This document shows, one piece after another, positions 28,601 to 37,462 of a stretch of 64,000 nucleotides of DNA. The position numbers and the translations under genes were made by a program. Position 1 is the first letter of the stretch; each line of letters opens with the position of its first letter. The stretch covers positions 248,001 through 312,000 of the forward strand of contig NZ_CP109013.1 of the NCBI RefSeq assembly GCF_036226745.1, read 5' to 3'. Under the pieces are notes generated by a model. That model ran no database searches, was not told the DNA's origin, and saw nothing but the letters and a program-made list of their open reading frames with translations. Source of the DNA: Streptomyces sp. NBC_00683 (GTDB lineage: Bacteria; Actinomycetota; Actinomycetes; Streptomycetales; Streptomycetaceae).

Positions 28601-29566
28601 CTGCTGCTGGACCTGGAGGCCTTCGCGCCGCGCGAGAGGGTGGACGCGTTCCACCATGCGATGACGGACAGCTCCGTGCCGAACGAGATCGTCCACGAGG
28701 AGTGCGATGCGGGGATGAGCGCGCGGATCGAAGGGTGGCGGGTGGGAGCCCTGGATCTCTTCGACATGCGGTGCTCGGGGCTTGAGGTCCGGCGCACGGC
28801 CAGGCACGTGCGCCAGCACCGGGACCGTCCCGTGGTGTCGGTCTCGCTCCAGACCCAGGGCATCCACCGGGCCGAACAGGCGGGCACGCGGTCCACCCTC
28901 GGGCCGGAGGACATCTGCGTCTTCCACGAACTCGCGCCACGCACCTACGGATGGTCCGGACACGGCGCCTCGCAAGCCGTAACCGTCGACATGGAGCATC
29001 TCGGGTTGCCGGTCGACACCGTGGTACGGGCCTCCGGACGGCTTCGCGCCAGCCCCGTGCACGACCTGCTGCTGGGACATCTGAGGTCACTGTTCCGGGA
29101 TCCGGGACGCCTCGAAGCAGACCCCGGAGCCGGCGCCCTCGCGAACGCCACCACCGACCTCGTACGCGCCCTGCTGACCTCGGCGGCACACGACGAGCGG
29201 GACGGACGGGTCAGAGAAGCCATGGGCAGCTCCCTGGTGCCCCGGATCATGGCATACGCGCGCCGCCACCTCACCGACCCCGACCTCGGGCCGGAGCGCA
29301 TCGCCGCGGAACACGCCGTCTCCAAGCGGCAGTTGTACGTCGTACTGGGACGCGCAGGCATCCGCCTGGAACAGTGGCTCATCGGCGAGCGACTGGAGGC
29401 GGCATGCCGGCTCCTTGTCTCACCCCATCACGCCGCACTCCCCGTCTCCGCCGTAGCGGCCCGGTGCGGCTTCAGCAGCCCGAGTCATTTCACCCGACGC
29501 TTCCGTGCCGCCTATGGGACCACCCCGAGCGAGTGGCGGCGCCACCGGATCCGTTCCATCTGCTAG
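28601..29566 (+). CDS. AraC-family transcriptional regulator
   Basis: About 321 residues. N-terminal AraC-binding-like domain (VSVSLQTQGIHRAEQAGTRSTLGPEDICVFHELAPRTYGW) and C-terminal double helix-turn-helix (LGPERIAAEHAVSKRQLYVVLGRAGI, VSAVAARCGFSSPSHFTRRFRAAYGTTPSEWRR). The GTG at 28601 has GGAGGG 8 bases upstream; GTG 28580 is a second choice. It is divergent from the 21.5-28.4 kb hydrolase cluster and likely controls it. The 3' end is 8 bases from the convergent response-regulator gene. Confidence 0.9.
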   Translation: MLLDLEAFAPRERVDAFHHAMTDSSVPNEIVHEECDAGMSARIEGWRVGALDLFDMRCSGLEVRRTARHVRQHRDRPVVSVSLQTQGIHRAEQAGTRSTLGPEDICVFHELAPRTYGWSGHGASQAVTVDMEHLGLPVDTVVRASGRLRASPVHDLLLGHLRSLFRDPGRLEADPGAGALANATTDLVRALLTSAAHDERDGRVREAMGSSLVPRIMAYARRHLTDPDLGPERIAAEHAVSKRQLYVVLGRAGIRLEQWLIGERLEAACRLLVSPHHAALPVSAVAARCGFSSPSHFTRRFRAAYGTTPSEWRRHRIRSIC

Positions 29567-29574
29567 GGCGTGGT

Positions 29575-30273
29575 CTACGTCTGCTCGGTGGGCTGGTGGG
29601 CGGCCTCGCGTCCGCCTGCGCTCACCAGCCCTGTCTCGTAGGCGACGATGACGGCCTGGACACGATCGCGGAGTCCGAGCTTGGCGAGGATGCGGGCGAC
29701 GTGCGTCTTGACGGTCGCCTCGGCCAGGTGCAGGTGGGCGGCCAGTTCGGCGTTGCTCAGGCCTCGGGCCAGCAGGCCGAGTACTTCCAGTTCGCGCGGG
29801 GTCAGCGAGGCGAGGTCGCGGTGGAGGGTGGCGACGTCGCTGCCGCGCTGGGTGAACCGCTCCACGAGGCGTCGGGTGATGGCGGGCGCGAGGAGAGCGT
29901 CGCCGGTACGGACCGTGCGGACGGCCGCGGTCAGCTGCTCGGGAGTGACGTCCTTGAGGAGGAAGCCGCTGGCCCCGGCGGACAACGCCGCGTAGACGTA
30001 GCGGTCGAGGTCGAAGGTGGTCAGGATGATGACGCGGGGTGCGTTGAGGGCGCCGGTGAGGATGCGGCGGGTGGCCTCCAGGCCGTCCATCTCGGGCATC
30101 CGCACGTCCATCAGGACCACGTCGGGACATGTGCGGCGGACCGCGTCGACCGCTTCGGTCCCATTGGTCGCCTCGGCGACGACGTCGATGCCGTCGGCAC
30201 CAAGGATCAACCGGAATCCGGTGCGGACCAGGGTCTGGTCGTCGGCGAGGAGCACACGCAGCGGCTCGGTCAC
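29575..30273 (-). CDS. NarL/LuxR-type response regulator
   Basis: A 232-residue response regulator. Receiver domain: acidic pair at residues 11-12 (LLADDQ), phosphoacceptor Asp56 in VVLMDVRMPEMDG, Thr/Lys switch residues in LTTFD and FLLKD. C-terminal HTH: LTPRELEVLGLLARGLSNAELAAHLHLAEATVKTHVARILAKLGLRDRVQAV. GTG start 30271-30273 overlaps the histidine kinase stop (GTGA). Together they form a two-component system divergent from an ABC exporter, which is its probable target. Confidence 0.94.
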   Translation of the reverse strand: MTEPLRVLLADDQTLVRTGFRLILGADGIDVVAEATNGTEAVDAVRRTCPDVVLMDVRMPEMDGLEATRRILTGALNAPRVIILTTFDLDRYVYAALSAGASGFLLKDVTPEQLTAAVRTVRTGDALLAPAITRRLVERFTQRGSDVATLHRDLASLTPRELEVLGLLARGLSNAELAAHLHLAEATVKTHVARILAKLGLRDRVQAVIVAYETGLVSAGGREAAHQPTEQT

Positions 30274-31580
30274 GGTGTCTCCAAGGGGATCAGGGCTTCG
30301 ACACGGTACCCACCGGTCAGACGCCGGCCGGTGTCCAGCGTTCCGTCGTAGACGGCGAGGCGCTCGCACAGGCCGATCAGGCCGCGGCCGTTCCCGGCGG
30401 CCGCGCCCGCGCCGGGTTGCCCACCCGTGTCGGTGACCTCCACCCGGAGCCGGTCCGGTCCGTAATCGACCGTCACGGCGGCGGTGGCTCCTGACGCATG
30501 CTTCACCGTGTTGGTCAGGGCCTCCTGGACCACGCGGTAGGCGGCGAGTTCGACGCCGGTCGGCAGGGGACGGGGCGGGCCGGTCACCTTCAGGTCAACG
30601 TGCAGTCCGGTGTTCCGGACCCGTCCGACCAGCGTTTCCAGCTGGTCCAGGCCGGGTTGCGGGGAGAGCTCCGCCGCCGTACCGGCGATGTCCGCACCTC
30701 CGCTTGCCCCCTCGTCCTCGCTGCTCATGGTGAGCAGTCCCATGACGTGACGCAGCTCGGTCATGGCCGCCCGCCCGCCGGCCTCGACGGCGAGCAGCGC
30801 TTCAGCGGCCTGCTCGGGAGAGGTCTGCATGATCTTTCGGGCGGCGCCCGCCTGGATGATCATCACGCTGACGTTGTGGGTGACGACGTCGTGCAGTTCG
30901 CGGGCGATCCTGGCCCGCTCGTGCTCGACGGCCCGGCGCAGCGCCTCGGCCTGTTCGCGTTCCAGGGCGGAGAGCCGGGTGCGGCCCTCGTCGGTTCGGA
31001 GTTTCCAGGTACGGAGGCCGACGGCGGCCACCGCCATCGGGACCAGGATCAGCAGGGCGATGTACTCGTTGGGGACGATCGGTGTGACCGAGTTCCCCGA
31101 GGTGCCGACCAGGACGACCGACACCGGCAGCGCCGCCAGGGTCGCCACCCGGTACGGGCTGTACACGGCGGCGCTGTAGACGGCGATGACGAACGCGTAG
31201 AAGGTCAGCCGCAGGACACTCTGCGGTGTCGCCAGTGTCGCGGCCGTCACGACGCACAGTACGGCCAGCGGGAAGCGGCGGCGCAGCACCAGGGCACTCG
31301 AGGCGATGAACGAGAGGGTCACCATGAAGGCCATGCCGTCGGGGCCGTTCGGGCGCGGCACGACGCGCTCCACGCCGGGTGCGATCTCCCGCACCACGAC
31401 GTTGTCTGCGTTGTCGATGCCGTAGTAGACGGTGGCGATGCCGAGCGTCAGGGCCACCAGTACGTCGAACTGCCAGGCGCGCAGGGTGAGCCGCGGCGGC
31501 GGGCCGCCGGGAAGCCCGGCCTCGCGGACCGTCTGACGCGCGGCTTCCCGCAGCCGCTCCAGCGTCGTACGTACGTTCAT
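30270..31580 (-). CDS. Sensor histidine kinase (NarL-partner, HisKA_3)
   Basis: A 436-residue membrane kinase. N-terminal half has about five to six hydrophobic helices (residues 38-205). Then a short coiled coil (LSALEREQAEALRRAVEHERARIARE), the H-box ELHDVVTHNVSVMIIQAGAAR, N-box VQEALTNTVKHASG and G-box NGRGLIGLCERLAVY. No extracellular sensory domain of size, so it may sense the membrane or cell envelope, as in BceS/LiaS-like and MacB-linked kinases. ATG 31578-31580 is used; a GTG one codon earlier is possible. Confidence 0.94.
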   Translation of the reverse strand: MNVRTTLERLREAARQTVREAGLPGGPPPRLTLRAWQFDVLVALTLGIATVYYGIDNADNVVVREIAPGVERVVPRPNGPDGMAFMVTLSFIASSALVLRRRFPLAVLCVVTAATLATPQSVLRLTFYAFVIAVYSAAVYSPYRVATLAALPVSVVLVGTSGNSVTPIVPNEYIALLILVPMAVAAVGLRTWKLRTDEGRTRLSALEREQAEALRRAVEHERARIARELHDVVTHNVSVMIIQAGAARKIMQTSPEQAAEALLAVEAGGRAAMTELRHVMGLLTMSSEDEGASGGADIAGTAAELSPQPGLDQLETLVGRVRNTGLHVDLKVTGPPRPLPTGVELAAYRVVQEALTNTVKHASGATAAVTVDYGPDRLRVEVTDTGGQPGAGAAAGNGRGLIGLCERLAVYDGTLDTGRRLTGGYRVEALIPLETP

Positions 31581-31795
31581 CACCGGCTCATTGTCGCCGC
31601 CTCCCGAGCCTTCGGAGTCCGCCTCAGTGGTCGTTCCCGGCGCCTCGCATACATCGGGCGCCTACATCGCAGGGATGACGCTCCGGCAGATCATCCCGGT
31701 GCGGTACGGCAAAGGGTCCGGGCGGGCGACGCGCAGCGGCCGGGCTCGCTCCTAGCGTCCGGGGAGTCCGATGCCCGAATCGAAGGAGCCCTTCC

Positions 31796-32503
31796 ATGAC
31801 CACGCCGGTGATCGAACTACGCGAGGTGAGCCGCCGCTACGACGACGGTCCGCCCGCTCTGCACGAGGTGTCGCTGACCGTGCAGCCGGGCGAGGCCGTC
31901 GCGATCCTCGGCCCTTCCGGAAGCGGCAAGTCCACGCTCCTCAATCTGATCGCGGGGCTCGACCGGCCCGATACGGGGACCGTCACCGTGGACTCCGTGC
32001 GGGTGGACCGCCTCGGCGAGGCCGGGTCGGCGCTCTACCGGCGGTCGAAGGTCGGCATGGTCTTCCAGTTCTTCAACCTGCTCGACGATCTGTCCGTCAC
32101 CGACAACGTCGTACTGCCGGCGCGGCTCGCGGGCATGGCACGTGGGGACGCGGATCGCCGGGCGGCGGAACTCCTGGAAACCCTCGGCATCGACCGGCAC
32201 GCCCGCGCCTACCCAGGGCGGCTGTCCGGGGGCGAGCGGCAGCGCGTCGCGGTGGCCAGGGCGCTGATGAACCGGCCGCCGCTGCTCCTGGCGGACGAGC
32301 CGACCGGGGCACTGGACACGGCCGCCGGACAGGACGTCAGCAGGCTGCTCACCGACCTCAATGCCGAGGGCCAGACCATCCTCGTGGTCACCCACGACCC
32401 GGCTTTGGCCCGATCCTGCACGAACCGTACGGTCCGCATCGCCGACGGCCGGGTCACCGAGGACGTCCGATCGCACGCCGTCGCCCGGGAGGCCGTCCGA
32501 TGA
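31796..32503 (+). CDS. ABC transporter ATP-binding protein (MacB/LolD type)
   Basis: A 235-residue ATPase: Walker A GPSGSGKST, Q-loop FQFFNLLDDLSV, signature LSGGERQRVAVARAL, Walker B LLLADEPTGALD, H-loop VVTHD. This is the class that pairs with FtsX-like permeases, exporting or extracting peptides and lipids from the outer leaflet. Start ATG 31796 with GAAGGAG; a -10-like TAGCGT lies at 31753-31758. It overlaps the permease start by ATGA and is divergent from the two-component system. Confidence 0.94.
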   Translation: MTTPVIELREVSRRYDDGPPALHEVSLTVQPGEAVAILGPSGSGKSTLLNLIAGLDRPDTGTVTVDSVRVDRLGEAGSALYRRSKVGMVFQFFNLLDDLSVTDNVVLPARLAGMARGDADRRAAELLETLGIDRHARAYPGRLSGGERQRVAVARALMNRPPLLLADEPTGALDTAAGQDVSRLLTDLNAEGQTILVVTHDPALARSCTNRTVRIADGRVTEDVRSHAVAREAVR

Positions 32504-34242
32504 GCGCGCTCGGCAAGGTGGTGCGCTCTGGGGTGGGACGACGCCGGGTACAGACGCTGGTCATCGGGCTCGCCACCATGATGGCGGTGGCCGCGTCCAT
32601 CCTCGGTGGGTCGCTCCTGGCAGTGTCCGGAGCGCCCTTCGACGATGCCTTCGCCCAGCAGCACGGCGCGCACCTGTCCGTCCGGTTCGACGCCGGCAAG
32701 GTGGGTGACGGGCAGCTGTCGAAGTCCGGGGACGCCGAAGGGGTGAGCGGCGCGGCGGGGCCGTTCCGTACGGCGACGGTCACCCCGCGGGCAGGTCGGT
32801 CCGGCCCCGGCTGGCCTATGACCGTGGTCGGCCGGGGCGATCCCGGCCGGGACGTGGACGAGGTGACGCTGCTCGACGGGCGGTGGCCCACCCGCCCCGG
32901 CGAGATCGTCCTGTCTGCCGGAGCCGCGCTCATCCCGACCATGGGCATGAAGGTTGCCTTCCCCGCTCTGCCGGGCAAGCCGTCGCTGACGGTGGTCGGT
33001 CTGGCCCGCTCGATCACACAGACCGCCGACGCCTGGGTGGTCCCGGCCCAGATGCCGGCACTCACCTCGCCCGGCAGCGGCGGCTACCAGATGCTCTACC
33101 GCTTCACCGAAGCCGACACCGCGGCACAGATCACCGCAGGCGGCAGGGCGGTGGCGGAAACCCTCCCTCCGGGAGCGGCCGTCGGCGAGCAGTCCTGGCT
33201 CACCGTCAGGGAGTCCGCCGAGCGCGACACCGCCCTCTACGTACCGTTCCTCATCGCGTTCGGCGCTCTGGGCCTGGTCATGTCGGTGCTCACCGTGGGC
33301 AATGTCGTCGCGTCGGCGGTGGGCACGGGAACGCGCCGCATCGGCATCCTCAAGGCCGTCGGCTTCACCCCGGCCCAGGTCGTGCGGGCCTACGTGGCCC
33401 AGGCGCTGATCCCGGCCGCGGCCGGCACGGCACTCGGCGTCCTCGCCGGCCACCTGCTCGCCGTCCCCGTACTGGCCGAAACCGGGGAGGTCTACGGCGC
33501 CGCCTCCCCACTGGCCGTCGCCCCCTGGGTCGACCTGACCGTGATCGCCGGGGTTCTCGGCCTCGTGGCCGCTACCGCGTGGGCGAGTGCCTGGAGGGCC
33601 GGCCGGCTGCGCACGGTCGACGCTCTCGCCGTCGGGCATGCCGCGTCGACGGAGCGCGGCCGGTGGGCGGCACGCCTGGCGGGCCGGCTGCCGCTGCCGC
33701 AGCCGGTCGCCCTGGGCCTGGCCCGGCCGTTCGCGCGGCCGGCTCGCGCGCTGAACAAGGACCTGGCACCGCTGGGGGTCAGTGCGCGCGTCGGCGGGCT
33801 CGGCGCCGGCAGCGACATGGTCGTCACGCTCAACGCGCTGTCCGCGATCCTCACGTTGATGCTCGTCACCGTCGCGGCGCTCGGTGTGCTGAACGGCGTG
33901 CTGCTCGACACCCGCGAACGCGTCCGGGAGATCGGTGTCCACAAGGCGCTCGGCATGACCCCCCGGCAGACCATCGCGATGGTCCTCACCTCCGTCGCCC
34001 TGACCGGACTGGTCGCCGGCGCTCTGGGCGTGCCGCTCGGTGTAACCCTGCACGGCTGGGTGCTCCCCGCGATGGGCGACAGCGCGGGGCTCCGCCTCCC
34101 CGACTCGGTCATCGCCGTCTACCACGGGGCCGAACTGCTCCCGCTCGCACTCGGCGGGCTGCTCATCGCCACCCTGGGCGCGCTCCTGCCCGCCGGCTGG
34201 GCCGCGAAGTCCCGAACGGCCACGGCTCTGCGCACCGAATAG
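32500..34242 (+). CDS. FtsX-like ABC transporter permease, apparently internally shortened
   Basis: A 580-residue permease. N-terminal helix (LVIGLATMMAVAASILGGSLL), a periplasm-side domain (about 40-245), three helices near 255-365, then Arg-rich RLPLPQPVALGLARPFARPARALNKDLAPLGVSARVGG, and three C-terminal helices with HKALGMTPRQT. Related two-FtsX permeases, as I recall them, are near 780-850 residues and carry a helix plus a second extracytoplasmic domain between ALGLARPFARP and ALNxxLAPLGV. Here the two join directly, suggesting an in-frame deletion of about 200 codons. Start ATG 32500 overlaps the ATPase stop. Activity may be altered. Confidence 0.88.
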   Translation: MSALGKVVRSGVGRRRVQTLVIGLATMMAVAASILGGSLLAVSGAPFDDAFAQQHGAHLSVRFDAGKVGDGQLSKSGDAEGVSGAAGPFRTATVTPRAGRSGPGWPMTVVGRGDPGRDVDEVTLLDGRWPTRPGEIVLSAGAALIPTMGMKVAFPALPGKPSLTVVGLARSITQTADAWVVPAQMPALTSPGSGGYQMLYRFTEADTAAQITAGGRAVAETLPPGAAVGEQSWLTVRESAERDTALYVPFLIAFGALGLVMSVLTVGNVVASAVGTGTRRIGILKAVGFTPAQVVRAYVAQALIPAAAGTALGVLAGHLLAVPVLAETGEVYGAASPLAVAPWVDLTVIAGVLGLVAATAWASAWRAGRLRTVDALAVGHAASTERGRWAARLAGRLPLPQPVALGLARPFARPARALNKDLAPLGVSARVGGLGAGSDMVVTLNALSAILTLMLVTVAALGVLNGVLLDTRERVREIGVHKALGMTPRQTIAMVLTSVALTGLVAGALGVPLGVTLHGWVLPAMGDSAGLRLPDSVIAVYHGAELLPLALGGLLIATLGALLPAGWAAKSRTATALRTE

Positions 34243-34267
34243 AGGATCCGTTTCGGAGCGCCGGCGT

Positions 34268-34300
34268 CCGACCCCCACTGCAACCAGCGGCGGGGGTCGG
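34268..34300. terminator. Probable terminator between permease and epoxide hydrolase
   Basis: Perfect 9-base stem CCGACCCCC/GGGGGTCGG with a 15-base loop, 25 bases after the permease stop and before the end of the convergent epoxide hydrolase gene. Confidence 0.7.
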
Positions 34301-34400
34301 GTGGCCAGGGGATACGGCCCGGGCCAACTTCTGGTTGAAGCCGTCGGGCAAAGCCTTCCGCCGGATCAGGCGGTGATCGAGTACCGACACCCAGCCGCGT

Positions 34401-35573
34401 TCACCGATGAGCGGCCAGCACTGCCCCGAGGCCCTCTTGTAGATCTTTGACGAAATGCTCGGGAACCTCCAGCGACGGAAAGTGTCCCCCGACTTCGGGC
34501 GACCTCCATCGGGTGATGTGTCGGTACCGCTCCTGCGCCCAGGGGCGCGGACACTTCTCGATGTCGCGGGGATACATGCTGATCGCTGACGGGACGTCGA
34601 CCCGAAGTTCGGGGTCGAGCGAGTTGTGGCTTTCGTAGTAGATGCGGGCCGACGACGCACCGGTCCGCGTCAGCCAATACAGGGTGACGTTGTCAAGAAC
34701 CCTGTCCATGGAAATCGTCTCGAACGGGCTGTCTTCGGTGTCTGACCACTCGGCGAACTTGTCAAGGATCCAGGCAAGAAGCCCGACCGGTGAGTCGACG
34801 AGCGAGTAGCCGATGGTCTGCGGTCGGGTCGCCTGCTGCTTCGCGTACGCCGCGCGGTGGCGCCAGAAATGGCGGGTTTCCTCGGTCCACCTGCGCTCGA
34901 CCGCCGTCAGCCCGTCCGTTGTCAACCCGGGCGGTGCCTCCGCGAACGTCGTGTGGATGCCGAGAACGTGCGCCGGGAACCTGCCGCCCAGAACCGTGGT
35001 GATGTTGCCTCCCCAGTCGCCGCCGTGGGCTGCGAACTTGTCGTAGCCGAGCCTTCCCATCAGTTCCACCCATGCGGCCGCGATCTTTTCGGTTCCCCAC
35101 CCTGTGGTGGCCGGCTTGTCGCTGTAGCCAAAGCCTGGAAGCGACGGGATCACGACGTGGAACGCCGGCGCGTCTGCATCTTTCGGATCGGCCAACTCGT
35201 CGACTACATCGATGAACTCGGCAATGCTGCCTGGCCAGCCGTGGGTCACGATCAGAGGTGTGGCGTCTGCGCGCGCGGATCGGCGGTGCAGGAAGTGGAT
35301 TCCCAGACCGTCAATGGTCGTGCGGAACTGACCGATCCGGTGAAGGCGCTCTTCGAACGACCGCCAGTTGTAGCCGGTGCGCCAATAGTTCACGACATCG
35401 ACGAGATCGGCGAGGGGAACGCCCTGTTCCCAACGGCGAGGGTCGGGCGCGGCGCGATAGACCGTCTCGGCCTCCGGCAGTCGCGCCGCGGCCAATCGCG
35501 CGCGCAGATCGTCGAGGTCAGCGTCGGTTGCGTGGGCTTCAAATGCTTGCACGTCGCTGGTTAGACGGGACAT
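34401..35573 (-). CDS. Epoxide hydrolase
   Basis: A 390-residue alpha/beta hydrolase of the epoxide-hydrolase family with the N-terminal EHN segment (DLRARLAAARLPEAETV, NYWRTGYNWRSFEERLHRIGQF), oxyanion motif VTHGWPGSIAEF, nucleophile Asp in AAHGGDWGGNITTVL, and catalytic His in VGGHFPSLEVPEHF. It adds water to epoxides to make diols; cytoplasmic. Start ATG 35571-35573 with AGGAGGTGTC. It is divergent from a CGNR regulator, and palindromic sites lie between the two, so substrate-linked repression is likely. Confidence 0.93.
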   Translation of the reverse strand: MSRLTSDVQAFEAHATDADLDDLRARLAAARLPEAETVYRAAPDPRRWEQGVPLADLVDVVNYWRTGYNWRSFEERLHRIGQFRTTIDGLGIHFLHRRSARADATPLIVTHGWPGSIAEFIDVVDELADPKDADAPAFHVVIPSLPGFGYSDKPATTGWGTEKIAAAWVELMGRLGYDKFAAHGGDWGGNITTVLGGRFPAHVLGIHTTFAEAPPGLTTDGLTAVERRWTEETRHFWRHRAAYAKQQATRPQTIGYSLVDSPVGLLAWILDKFAEWSDTEDSPFETISMDRVLDNVTLYWLTRTGASSARIYYESHNSLDPELRVDVPSAISMYPRDIEKCPRPWAQERYRHITRWRSPEVGGHFPSLEVPEHFVKDLQEGLGAVLAAHR

Positions 35574-35613
35574 GACACCTCCTGGCCATCGCAGAACCGG
35601 CTGTACCCTTCGC

Positions 35614-35632
35614 GAACCGGCTAAGCCGGTTC
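35614..35632. promoter_or_regulatory. 19-bp perfect palindrome GAACCGGCT-A-AGCCGGTTC (candidate operator)
   Basis: A perfect inverted repeat in the 102-base gap between epoxide hydrolase and the CGNR regulator. An AGAACCGGCT half site lies at 35593-35602, and a second imperfect copy at 35657-35673. Together they suggest one regulator controlling both directions. Confidence 0.7.
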
Positions 35633-35656
35633 TAACATCTCGTCACGCCGGCGCGC

Positions 35657-35673
35657 AACCGGCTAAGGTGGTT
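35657..35673 (+). promoter_or_regulatory. Second operator AACCGGCTAAGGTGGTT overlapping a leaderless -10
   Basis: This imperfect palindrome copies the 35614-35632 site. It contains TAAGGT (35664-35669), six bases before ATG 35676, the pattern of a leaderless transcript. A bound protein would cover the -10, which suggests autorepression of the CGNR gene. Confidence 0.6.
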
Positions 35674-35675
35674 CC

Positions 35676-36233
35676 ATGCGTGCTGGATTCCCTGACTTTC
35701 GCCTCGGTAGCGTGCTGGCGACCAGCTTCACGGCGACTCTGACGGAGCGTCGTGGCGACGCTGTGGAGCGCATTCCCACTCCGCAGCGACTCATCGACTG
35801 GCTGGCAGTGAACGGCCTCGCCGTGGACTCCTGCACCACTGCCCAGCTCGACCTCGCTCGGGAACTGAGGGAGTCGATTCACGCCGCCGCGACAGGAGGC
35901 GCGACCCAGGACGCTCTCCCTGTGTCTGCTGTCCACGTCATCAATGACTGCAGCATTCAGGGTCGGGCCGCGGCCGTCCTGACGCCCGAGGGTGAGCGGC
36001 GATGGCGGCTCAACTCGGCTTCCTGCGTGGAAGACGCCCTCAGCGTGATCGCCGCCGACGCGATCAGCATCATCGCGGGCGAACGAGACGGAAGACTGGC
36101 CTTGTGCGCATCACCAACCTGCCGGGCCGCCTTCTTCGACACCAGCCAGAGCCGCACCCGCAAATGGTGCGACATGAACACGTGCGGGAATCGGCAGAAG
36201 AAGGCGCGCTTCAATGCCAAAGAGGTGCGATAG
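35676..36233 (+). CDS. CGNR zinc-finger (ABATE-domain) regulator
   Basis: A 185-residue protein: N-terminal ABATE region (FRLGSVLATSFTATLTERRGDAVERIPTPQRLIDWLAVNGL) and a C-terminal zinc finger CASPTCRAAFFDTSQSRTRKWCDMNTCGNRQKKARF with the CGNR motif. The family is regarded as stress-linked transcriptional regulators. Start ATG 35676 has no ribosome-binding site but a -10 hexamer 6 bases upstream. It is divergent from epoxide hydrolase and likely binds the shared palindromes. Confidence 0.9.
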   Translation: MRAGFPDFRLGSVLATSFTATLTERRGDAVERIPTPQRLIDWLAVNGLAVDSCTTAQLDLARELRESIHAAATGGATQDALPVSAVHVINDCSIQGRAAAVLTPEGERRWRLNSASCVEDALSVIAADAISIIAGERDGRLALCASPTCRAAFFDTSQSRTRKWCDMNTCGNRQKKARFNAKEVR

Positions 36234-36236
36234 GTT
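36231..36236 (+). promoter_or_regulatory. Leaderless -10 TAGGTT overlapping the CGNR gene stop
   Basis: TAGGTT lies exactly six bases before ATG 36243, and its first three bases are the TAG stop codon of the CGNR gene. This suggests an independent leaderless promoter for the acetyltransferase. Confidence 0.45.
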
Positions 36237-36242
36237 CCCGCC

Positions 36243-36827
36243 ATGACTGGACTCGGACCCGTCGCCTGGCCGCCTGCCCGGATAACGACCGAACGGCTCG
36301 TACTCCGCGAGTCCGAGGCCCGAGACCGTGCGGCGTTCATCGAGCTGTTCGCCTCGCACGAGGTGCACACCTACCTCGGTGGCCCTCGACCGCGCGACGA
36401 GCTCGAACGCGCGGTGCCAGAGGTGCCGGGGCGGCGCCACGGCCTTTTCGTGATCGATCTCGACGGAGCGATGATCGGCATGGTCACGCTCGATCGGCGC
36501 GACGCAGAACGTCCGGGGCACGTCCGTCCGGATGCAGGTGAGACCGAGCTCGGTTACACATTCCTGCCGGAGGCGTGGGGATATGGGTACGCCGCCGAGG
36601 CGTGTGCGGCGGCACTCGCCTGGTTCGCCGATGCGCTCCCCGGCGAGCCGGTGGTGCTCTGCACCCAGACCGCCAACGGCCCCTCGATGCGCCTCGCGGC
36701 GAAGCTGGGGTTCACCGAGGTGGAGAGGTTCGAGGAGTACGGCGCCGAGCAGTGGTTCGGCGTGTGGCCCTCATTCACAGGCCCTCATCCACACCGTCCG
36801 GTTGAACGTGGCGCACGATGTTCCTGA
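36243..36827 (+). CDS. GNAT-family N-acetyltransferase
   Basis: A 194-residue GNAT protein of the RimJ/RimL-like type: RITTERLVLRESEARDRAAFIELF, GLFVIDLDGAMIGMVTLDR, ELGYTFLPEAWGYGYAAEACAAALAWF (acetyl-CoA loop), TANGPSMRLAAKLGFTEVERF. Acetyl group transfer from acetyl-CoA to an unknown amine. No ribosome-binding site; leaderless start is likely. It follows the CGNR gene by 9 bases. Confidence 0.9.
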   Translation: MTGLGPVAWPPARITTERLVLRESEARDRAAFIELFASHEVHTYLGGPRPRDELERAVPEVPGRRHGLFVIDLDGAMIGMVTLDRRDAERPGHVRPDAGETELGYTFLPEAWGYGYAAEACAAALAWFADALPGEPVVLCTQTANGPSMRLAAKLGFTEVERFEEYGAEQWFGVWPSFTGPHPHRPVERGARCS

Positions 36828-36984
36828 GGGAGTAGGACGCCGGCTTCCCTGGAAGCGGTCGGTGTCCGTGCTGCGGTGACACGCGGTGGGGACTCGAATG
36901 AGTGAGGGTCGGCGCCCCGGCCCTGTCCACGGTGTTCCCTGGTCGCACACGAGCACCGTAAACCCGCACGACCAGGAGGCCCCC

Positions 36985-37308
36985 GTGATCGACCCGGCCC
37001 AGCTGACCGACCCCGCCGTCCGCGCCTTCGTCTCCGCCGTCAACGCCGGGGACCGGGACGCCTTCGAGGCGCTCCTCGCCCCCGGCGCGACCATGTCCGA
37101 CGACGGCTCGGACCGCAATCTCACCGAATGGGCGGACAAAGAGATCTTCTCTTCCGGCGGCCACATGTCGGTCGCCTCCGAGTCCGACGGCGGTCGCGGC
37201 CTGATCGTCGACTATCGGAACAACACCTGGGGCGAGATGCGCACCGCCTGGAGGTTCGATGTGACGACCGACGGTCGCATCAGCCGGTTCGAAACGGGCC
37301 AAGCCTGA
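36985..37308 (+). CDS. SnoaL/NTF2-like small protein
   Basis: A 107-residue cone-shaped NTF2-like protein: VRAFVSAVNAGDRDAFEALLAPGATMSDDGSDRNLTEWADKEIF, then GRGLIVDYRNNTWGEMRTAWRFDVTTDGRISRFETGQA. Family members include cyclases, isomerases and ligand-binding proteins; the role is unknown. GTG start 36985 has AGGAGG at 36974-36979, which is strong support; an upstream in-frame ATG at 36886 would add 33 unlikely residues. It stands alone. Confidence 0.85.
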   Translation: MIDPAQLTDPAVRAFVSAVNAGDRDAFEALLAPGATMSDDGSDRNLTEWADKEIFSSGGHMSVASESDGGRGLIVDYRNNTWGEMRTAWRFDVTTDGRISRFETGQA

Positions 37309-37462
37309 GATGCCCTGACAAAGGCGTTGGACGCGGCAGCGGGTGGTGAGGAAGCGGCAAGGCCGAGGAGGCTTTCACTCACGGGGCGTCATCCCTCGCC
37401 CTGCATGACCGAATCGGGTCGACGCGAAGTCGCCCGGCGTCCGGGCTGTCAGGCCGTGCTCA

